Notes under the pieces: model-generated | The model's database searches: none | What the model saw: the letters and a program-made list of their open reading frames with translations, nothing else | What the model was told of the DNA's origin: nothing | From: Anthoceros angustus | Lineage: Eukaryota; Streptophyta; Anthocerotopsida; Anthocerotales; Anthocerotaceae | Direction of reading: 5' to 3' | Assembly: GCA_010909165.1 (NCBI GenBank) | Contig: MU008155.1 | Location: 248,001 to 312,000, forward strand | DNA length: 64,000 nt | In this document: piece after piece, positions 56,850 through 64,000 of the stretch | Layout: every line of letters begins with the position of its first letter | Numbering within the stretch: the first letter of the stretch is position 1 | Translations under genes and position numbers: made by a program

Positions 56850-57650
56850 TCGTGGAGGGCGTGAGGTAGTTAAGGAAGAATTGCTAAGAGTCGGACGTTG
56901 TGGTGCGGCGCTCGGCGCGAACGTGAGGGCAACGAGCTCGGGCGGGGTCACGAAGCGGTGGTGGTTGTCGGATCGTGAGGAGGCGGCCGGTGGCGGTGAG
57001 GCGGTTCCTCCCACAGCCGGTTGCAGCGTCAACGACCAAACAAGCGTACTCTCTTTGGAGGAAGAAGGGCGGGATGAAACCTTTGTTGAGGATTTGTATG
57101 GGCAAACAGCGGAGAAGGTTCGGATGACTAATCCATTCAAGGGTCCTTGAGGACAGCGGCCCGGTGGCGAGAAATACCACCCGAGCGCTCCCCTGCGACC
57201 TTGAAGCATTGAAGGATGCCTTCTTAGAAAGATTCAGAATCGATCGAAAGCTATGTCAAACTTGAGAACCTAAAGAGGCAAGGCGGAAAAGTTGGGATCG
57301 GTACATGAGCGGTTCTATGCCCTCGGGATCGGCACCCCACCCACACGATGCGGTGCGTTGGTTCGGGCTTATCAAGCCAATGGCTAAGCATGCTTGCGAA
57401 GGATGTGAGTAAGGCGGTGCGGCGGAACTATGAAGAATCGATGCTGGCGAGCGACTCCTCAAGGAGGAAGAAGAAAGAAGAAGAAAAGCGGAATCGGACT
57501 CAAGATGAAGAGCCCTCGGAAGGAGGAGGCGGGGTCGGAGGAAGAGGAGGAGATTTCAGCGAATCCGAAGCCTCCACGGAGCGGAGGCCGTCGAGAAGTG
57601 GTGGAGCGGAGCGGAAAAGGAGGTCATGATGCTAGCTCGGTCTGAGGTCC
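56850..57650 (+). pseudogene. gag region of right Tat-type element
   Basis: Blocks: RDETFVEDLYGQTAEK (57.07 kb), NPFKGP (57.13 kb), HERFYALGIGTPP (57.31 kb) and a Ser/Glu/Arg-rich end (57.45-57.6 kb) that corresponds to the acidic stretch of the left copy. Frameshifts lie between the blocks. Confidence 0.55.
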
Positions 57651-58689
57651 TTGGACCAGCTCCTTTGAAAGAGTAGGCGGGTTGAGGAAGATCTAGAGAG
57701 TCATGAAAGGTGGAAGAGTTGGCGATCAATCGGTGAAGATAAGTGGCGGCCAAGGTACCTGCAGTGGGACTCATTTGCGGCATGAGCACTCGGCGGTGCC
57801 CTCGGACCCGTGAACCGGTGGAAATGCGACTATGAGGAGGGCAGAGAGCAGTGGGAGGATGCGCCAGTGCAAGCACCCCGGGCGCGATGGGAAGGCGATG
57901 TACCCCGGCGGAGGTCCATCCATACCGTCCTCGATGCAACCTCGAATGGGAGGACCTCGGGGAATTCTTGGGCGGTGGTGCTGTTGGGCCATGGGAACCC
58001 GGACACTACTCCAGCACTTTGTCCATACCCCACGGACAAGGTAGCGGAGACTTGATGTGTGGAGATGTAGCGGGGGCACATGGCGGTGCACGAATCCTCG
58101 CTCGAGGACGTGCGCTCACGCAACCCGGGGAGCCAAGACCACCGCCCCTCCTAAGGCGGTGCTACAATTGAAGGCCTGGGCGGAGTGGGAGGCGAGGCAC
58201 AAGCGAGGTGGTCAAGTTCGGCCAAGAAGAAGGCGGACTGGAGTGCTTGGAAGTGTCAACCGGGTCGAAAGGAGGCGGAAGGAGGCAGTAAGAGGAAGAA
58301 AAATGAGGATAGTCCACGGATACGGAGGGCGGAACACCCATGAAGAGCCAGAGGGCAGGTTAAGCGGGGCCACAGGAAGAAACCCCAGCCAGGAGTCTCA
58401 GACTCGGACTCACCTCAGCCGATTCCGGATGTGGTTGAGAAGTGGCCAAGATGCTTCAAGAAGAACTCAAGCGGGACCCAGTAGTCAAATGTAAGTATTG
58501 GAGGAGACAAAGCGAGCAGCGTGGAGAAGCCCTTTCAAGGTGGCCGACTTGATGATGGACCAACAACACTTGGTGTCCCTTAGGCGGTTGTTAAGGACAA
58601 GTATCGGCGGGAAGTCAGGAAGGCCATCGAAGCGCAACCACGTCGGAACTCCTTGGTGGGGGCGAAGCGTGGAGGTAAGGTCGTATCTC

Positions 58690-59060
58690 ATACGGACCAC
58701 AGGCGCCCGATGGTGCGGTGGAAGTGCGGGGTGTGTAATTAAGCGTGCCTCTAGATCAGTCGGGAGTGAACCTCATCACAGAGGCCACAAGGCAGTGGGG
58801 TTCACCACCTTGAGCCATCCACCAAAACCCTCGGATGGCGGACATGTCGCGCCCAGGTTGTCAGGTCAAGCCACCATAGCGGGAGCCCCTATACATTAGA
58901 TTTTGTCATCGGACCCGGACCACAGGGTATGAGGTCTGTTAGGCGGCCTTGGCTGAGCCTCGCTCGAGACAAAACTACACCAGACGGAAGGAAATACACT
59001 TCAAGCCGGTGGGATCAGAAGGTGAGGAAGGGCGGTAGCGATTACAGGTAAGGACACGTG
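58690..59060 (+). pseudogene. protease / RT-linker remnant of right Tat-type element
   Basis: Frames here parallel the left copy: a WGFTTLSHPPKP-like block (58.79 kb), LDFVIGPGP (58.9 kb) and RRPWL (58.94 kb) at the place of the retropepsin closing GRPWL, then YTSSRWD for the IHFKP linker. The catalytic triad is not readable. Confidence 0.35.
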
Positions 59061-59739
59061 GAGAAAGCCGTCGGCACCAGAGGGTACACCTCCCAGAAGG
59101 CAGTGGGGGCGATGAGCGAGGATACGAATGAGGACTACCCTTTCCCAAAATCACGTGGTCGAGGAGGAGATGGATTGGGAGGCGCCTTTAGGCGGAGGTG
59201 GGCGAGGAGGTCATCGATTGTTTTAGGGTGGACTCTGTGGCGGACAAGAGCGGGGAAGGCAATCAAGAGGAGGTCCAGCGGAGGGCGGGGAGGTAGGCGA
59301 GAGTAACCCGTTTCACTTGGACGAGCTCTTTCGGGAGTGGGGAATGCGTGAAGATGAACCTCGGATGGAGGGCAGCCGGACGTGCAAGCGGCGAGAGGCA
59401 GTCAACGGACGATGTGGAAGGCGTGGAGGTTCGCCCGGAAATTCCTCAAATTCGCAAGGGCATCTTGGGAGGGTTAAAGCGAGACCTCACCGATTGTTGG
59501 GGTGAGGTGTTTGCTTTCAAGGTCACGGATATGAAAGGCATTCCAAGCGATTAGAACAGGATAGATCTGAAGCGAGGCGGTGCTGTTCGGATTAGGCGTA
59601 TAAAGCTGAATCCCAAGCACTCGCTCAAGGTCAAAGTCTGGATAAGTATACAGGCGGACATCATCTTCCCAATCAGTGAGTGGGTGGCGCCCATTGTGCG
59701 TGAAGAAGCGGCGAGGCGGTCAGTCTGGGAAAGCTGACG

Positions 59740-60770
59740 CCGCCACGGAAAGGACCATTTCCCATGCCCTTTGTGGGCGACATCTTGGACAAGGTGGCGG
59801 CGGAGTACCTACTCCTTCTTGGGCGGCTAAGCTACCGATTACACCTAAAGTCGGTGGGATAAGACAACATTCACCAGTGGGGGCGTTTTGCCTACAAGCA
59901 GTGCCCGGGATAGCGAGCACCGGATCATTTATGCGGATGGTGACCAATGTCTTAAAATTCTGAGGACTTCATGGAGGTGTTCTTGGGCGACTTACATGTG
60001 CGGAGAGGAGGACAAACACGTGGGACATTTGCGGAAGTGTTTGGAGCGATGTAGGAGACTCAAGCGTGCATCAGGAAGTGCTACTTGCATGAGGGAATCT
60101 TGTTGGGGCAGAGTGTCGGTAAGAGGATAGAGGTGGACCAAGACAAGGTGAAAGTCATCATCCCTGCGGCCACCAGAACTTGAAGGAGTTCTGAGTTCAC
60201 AGGCATGGTGAGTTACTATAGGCGTTTCATACAAGATTTTGCAAAGCGGGCCTCGAGCTATGAGCTACTCGGAAGGAGGAGGAATGGACACAGGCGCTTG
60301 AGAAAGGAGGCGGCATTCGAGACCTCCGGACCACTACAGTGTGCCCAGTACTCAAAGGGCCGGGGGAGGCGATTCCATGTGCGTGGATGTATTAGCCATC
60401 GGGGTGCTGCTCGATCAAAAGATGATAAGCGGAGGATCACCCAATCTACTACGGGAAGGCGGCTCACGCCTTGAGCGGAGGTACACTACTACGGGCGGGA
60501 GGCATTGGGTATGGTATCGCCGTTAAAATTCGAGACACTACCTTACATGAGTTTGTGTTCTATGTTGATCACTTGGCTCAAGCATTTGGTGAACAAAGCG
60601 GACTTGTCGGGACGGTGCGAGGTGGATTACATTGCTCTGAGGAGTTCACATTTGAGGTGGAGACTAGGCAGGGCGGCAACACAGCAGCGACTTCTTATCC
60701 AGTTAAAAGGCACATCTGCGGGATCAAGAGGGCCTTCCGGATGAGGAATTGGTGGCGGCGATAGAGGAGG
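59740..60770 (+). pseudogene. reverse transcriptase / RNase H of right Tat-type element
   Basis: Blocks: PFPMPFVGDILDKVA (59.76 kb), EVFLGDLHV (59.97 kb) where the catalytic F-x-DD box would be (here GD), GMVSYYRRFIQDFAK (60.2 kb), HPIYYGK (60.44 kb), then HEFVFYVDHLAQAFGEQ (60.55 kb) of RNase H. Small deletions put them in different frames. The RT box lacks one Asp as read. Confidence 0.7.
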
Positions 60771-61995
60771 TAGAGACGGTAGGACAAACCCGAAGGCGGT
60801 GAGCAGCGGACCCAGCGGAGAAGGGAGGGAGGCCGGGCGGCCCTCTTCTGAGTTGGAGCAGTACCTATGGGAGATGGAGCTACCCAGGGTTGGCGGAGCC
60901 TTTGTGCACTCGCTCGCCCTTTATATATGGTGCATCTTTAAGGTAGGGCCAGACGGTGTGGAGCAGTACCTCCAGCGGAAGCGGAGGTGGTAATAAAGGG
61001 GATGCCACGAAGGACTAGGTGGTGGACATTATCGCGAGTCACCACCAAGAAAATCTTGGAGGCTGAGTCTTGGTGGCCCACCATGTATGGGGAAACACAC
61101 CAATTTGTGAAGAAGTGTGATGCTTGTCGGCGGATCGGGAAGGAGGAGGAATGGACTGGGCCGAAAGGCGGCATTCGAGACCTCCGACCACTGTCGGTGC
61201 CCAGACTCAAAGGACCGGGGAAGCGATTCCATGTATGCGTGGATGTGTCGCCGCCATCGGGTAGTGCTCGATCAAAAGATGATAAAGCGGAGGGATCACC
61301 CAATCTACTACGGAAGGCGGCTCACGCAGCGGAGAGGTACACTACTACGGGCGAGAGGCATTGGGTATATCGCCGTTAAGAAATTCGAGACACTATACAT
61401 GAGTTTGTGTTCTATGTTGATCACTTGGCTCAAGCATTTGGTGAACAAGGCGACTTGTCGGGGATTGCGAGGTGGATTCTGTTGCTACTGAGGAGTTCAC
61501 ATTTGAGGTGGAGACTAGGCAAGGCGGCAACACCCGACTTCTTATCCAGTTAAAGACGGAGCCTCTGCGGGATCAAGAGGACGCCTTCCGGATGAGGAAT
61601 TGGTGGCGGCGATAGAGGAGGAGGTAGAGGCAGTAGGACAAACCCGGCGGTGACAGCGGACCCGCAGTGGAGAAGGGAGGGCCGGGCGGCCCTCTGAGTT
61701 GGAGCAGTACCTATGGGAGATGGAGCTACCCAAGCACCGAATCGGTGGCGCCTTTGTGCACTACGCTCGCCCTTTCCTATAACGGTTGCATCTTTAAGGT
61801 AGGGCGGTGTGGAAGCGAAGGTACCTCCAAGCGGTGACGGAGGTGGTAATAAAGGGGATGCACGAAGGACTAGGTGGTGGACATTGTCGTGAGTCACCAC
61901 CAAGAAAATCTTGGAGGAGTCTTGGTGGCCCACCATGTATGGGGAAACACACCAATTTGTGAAGAAGTGTGATGCTTGTCGTGGATCGGAAGGCG
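60271..61995. repeat. 867-bp tandem duplication (RNase H plus integrase zinc domain)
   Basis: ggaaggaggaggaatgga occurs at 60271 and 61138. The stretch after each is colinear through RNase H (FVFYVDHLAQ) to the integrase zinc domain (WWPTMYGETHQFVKKCDAC at about 61070 and 61930). The shared ggaaggaggagg at both ends is a plausible crossover point. Confidence 0.88.
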
Positions 61996-62820
61996 CCACA
62001 ACTCAATGGCGTTAGTGCCCATACTAGCACTAGCGCCTTTTGAGAAATGGGGCATCGACGTTGGACCTATCGATAGCGACCGGGCACACCTGAGCGGTAC
62101 ATCTTGGTGGCGGACTCACGGTGGGTTGGGCGGTCGCTACGAGCGGACTCTGCGAGCACGGTGGCCAAATTCCTCTCTGAAAACATCATCACAAGGTATG
62201 GGTGTCGTTGCGGTGGTGGCGATAGAACCCATTTCCTCAATGATGTGATAAGCGCAATATGGACTATTTGACATCACACATCACAAAGCGGCCCCTACAA
62301 TCAAAGGCCAGCGGGGAAGACCAATGGACTTATCTGCGCATCCTCAATAAGGCGGCGGTTAACTATGCTTGGGATACAAAGCCGCCATCTATGGGCGTTG
62401 AGCGGCGGTAACCACATAGCGAACTCCGTATTATCGACCTATGGGCACTCACCATGCGGTCGAGTTTGAGGTGCCAACACTCGGGTCATGATGGAAAGGC
62501 GCTTAACGGATGAAGAGAGCTGGGCGGTTGCTAGGGTTTGTCTGACATCTGGAGGGCCGGGAAGAGGCGCAGCGAATGCAAGAGTGCAGAATCAGCATTT
62601 GTGGCATGATAGGCGCCTTAGGAATCGGGAGTATGTGAAGGAGGAGATCGGCCCTCCTTTCGACGACATATGCACTTCGGGTAAACTCCACCTCGATGGA
62701 TGGGGCCTTACCAAGTCGTGCTGGTATACCCCAATGGGTCCGTTGACGGCGTTGGATGGTGAGCTGCGCCCCTCGGGTGAGCGGATGGCGGGTGAAAAAG
62801 TACCACGCTTAGTGTTGGCG
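60950..62820 (+). pseudogene. integrase of right Tat-type element
   Basis: The HHCC-type zinc domain (VTTKKILEAESWWPTMYGET, then CDAC) is present twice through the duplication. The core begins PFEKWGIDVGPID (62.04 kb) with broken continuation (WPNSSLKTSSQGMGV, 62.17 kb). The C-terminal GWRVKKYH-like end lies about 25-50 bp before the 3' LTR at 62845. Confidence 0.65.
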
Positions 62821-62844
62821 GAGGCATGTGGTGAGAAGGGAGTA

Positions 62845-64000
62845 TGTGGACTACGGACTTCCACAGGGGTTAGAAATTAGGTAGGGTTTTGTTTTTGTGG
62901 GAGAAGGATAAAATGAGGCGAAAAGGAAATAAGCACGGTTAGCACTCGGACGGCACTCGGAGTATACTCGGACTCGGGAGAGGGGCATACCTAGGCGATG
63001 GCGGGCGGCTAGCAGGAGTCGGACCCACTCCGGAGGCGGGATAAAATGCGAGAAGTAACTTAGAAGTTGGGCGTAAGAGACGGACTGGCGGCGCCACGTG
63101 GGCGACCACAGTGGAGGGCGGGCATCGGAGTCGGGACCGTAACCTTGGGGCCCATCACGCTGCAGCGGCGGCGTATAGCAGCTGTGGCGGCGTAAGGCGA
63201 TGCAGCGGCGGCGTGGGGCGAGTAAGCCATGAGACCTCAGCGATTCTGAGACGGAAGGCGCCCTCCGCCCGGTGATTACTCCGGCGTGGTCGCGGAAGAA
63301 GGTCATTTATTGCACCTCGAGACAATTCTCGCGATCTCTTGCGCTCATGATCCGGCTCTCTGGCGGTATCTCGTGGGACACTCGGCGTCTTGTGCGGCTC
63401 ACCGTTGAGGTCGGAGCGTGGCGAGCAGCGTGCGGCGGTCTCAAAAGCGGCTCGGCAACCAAGGAGGAGAAGGCGTGGCACCCAAAAGCCAGCGGAAGTT
63501 TGGGAGCCATGGAACCTTGTGGGCGCAACATTGTGACCGGCGCTATCCGGACTTTGGGCTCGCTCCGAGGCGGGAGGGTGGTGCGGGAGTGGCATTTGGA
63601 TGTGTTCAAATGGTGCGGACATTTGATATGTCACTCTGGTCGGGAGTTTGCGGAAGATCTTGGCGGTCAATAAGGAGGTGCGGTCAAGAACCTCGGGAGG
63701 ACCAAGCGCGATGGACCTTGGAGGTCTGAGGCGGCCTCGCCCAAGGAGGAAGAGGGTGGTGCGGGCCCCTGGCGAAGGGAAGATAGGTCCGACCACGGCG
63801 ATGCTAAGGCACAGGGCCGGACCTGTGGTTGGTGCTCAGGCACTGTTGGACGGTCGAGTCAGGCGGTGGCGGATCATTGTCCATGGAACCTACTCACCAG
63901 GTGGATCACCTTGGTGATAATCTATTAGTGTTCACCTTGCAGCTGCGGCCGGGAAGAAGGCGGGTGGGAAGGATTATCTTCGCCGGTTTAGCGAGGCTCA
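62845..64000 (+). repeat. 3' LTR (first about 1.16 kb) of right Tat-type element
   Basis: It is colinear with 52474-53630: same tgtggact start, same actcggagtatactcggact and gaggtggatcaccttggtgataatct-type blocks, with frequent 2-8 nt indels. The window ends inside it. Confidence 0.85.

Larger units (their letters stand above)
52474..64000 (+). mobile_element. Ty3/gypsy LTR retrotransposon, Tat/Athila type, second copy; 3' LTR cut by window edge
   Basis: The order is 5' LTR (52474-56807), primer site (56811 on), gag (about 56.85-57.65 kb), protease remnant (about 58.7-59.0 kb), RT (59.7-60.25 kb), RNase H (60.35-60.7 kb), integrase (60.95-62.82 kb) and 3' LTR from 62845. It is the same family as 1-11183 and lies in opposite orientation. 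Frames are broken by short deletions. A stretch of 867 bp covering RNase H and the integrase zinc domain is duplicated in tandem. Confidence 0.85.

Overview
The window comes from a land-plant nuclear genome. A compact island of five host genes (about 26.2-39.7 kb) sits in a sea of decayed transposable elements. The genes are a PLS-class pentatricopeptide repeat (PPR) protein, a thylakoid-type polyphenol oxidase, the 18S rRNA acp-transferase TSR3, a FatB acyl-ACP thioesterase and a homologue of WASH-complex subunit 3 (CCDC53). Introns in the hand-spliced genes are about 50-165 bp. Short introns, a DYW-less PLS PPR, a PPO with a Tat-type lumen signal and a WASHC3 homologue together suggest a seedless plant (lycophyte, hornwort or similar). 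I cannot fix the species.

Left flank: 1-11.2 kb is a minus-strand Ty3/gypsy element of the Tat/Athila type, with a tRNA-Asp-like primer site, 4.4-kb LTRs and decayed gag-PR-RT-RH-IN. Its 3' LTR runs off the window. It abuts a second, truncated minus-strand retroelement (11.2-15.5 kb; gag with a CCHC knuckle, a 288-bp tandem duplication and a minisatellite). Next come a pogo-like (DDE_1) transposase relic (15.5-16.7 kb), a hairpin element (17.0-17.2 kb), a fold-back repeat with an 82-bp tandem array (17.9-18.9 kb) and a tRNA-Phe relic lacking 8 nt. A Ty3/gypsy element (19.12-24.97 kb) lies inside this repeat, with a 5-bp target duplication CCATT and unusual AGTAACA...TGTTACT termini.

Gene island: the PPR (minus) and PPO (plus) genes are divergent. 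PPO, TSR3, FatB and WASHC3 all read rightwards. TSR3, FatB, WASHC3 and PPR have intact frames. PPO has five successive -1 frameshifts in or next to C/G runs and two more shifts near its 3' end, which could be sequencing error or a young pseudogene. The genes do not form a pathway: they act in plastid fatty-acid release, thylakoid phenol oxidation, ribosome maturation, endosomal actin regulation and (inferred) organelle RNA processing.

Right flank: 41.1-47.7 kb holds several decayed minus-strand copies of a protein that resembles an N6/N4 DNA-methyltransferase-like domain, one copy duplicated in tandem (1.22 kb x 2). A SINE-like repeat, short repeats and an unassigned pyrimidine-rich tract (50.5-52.5 kb) follow. 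From 52.47 kb to the end is a second copy of the Tat-type element on the plus strand, so the two Tat elements read away from the island. Both carry, inside the LTR, a conserved coding-like region that predicts coiled coil. Copies of these repeats differ mostly by short deletions, and tandem duplications inside elements recur. Both features deserve a check for assembly error as well as for biology.
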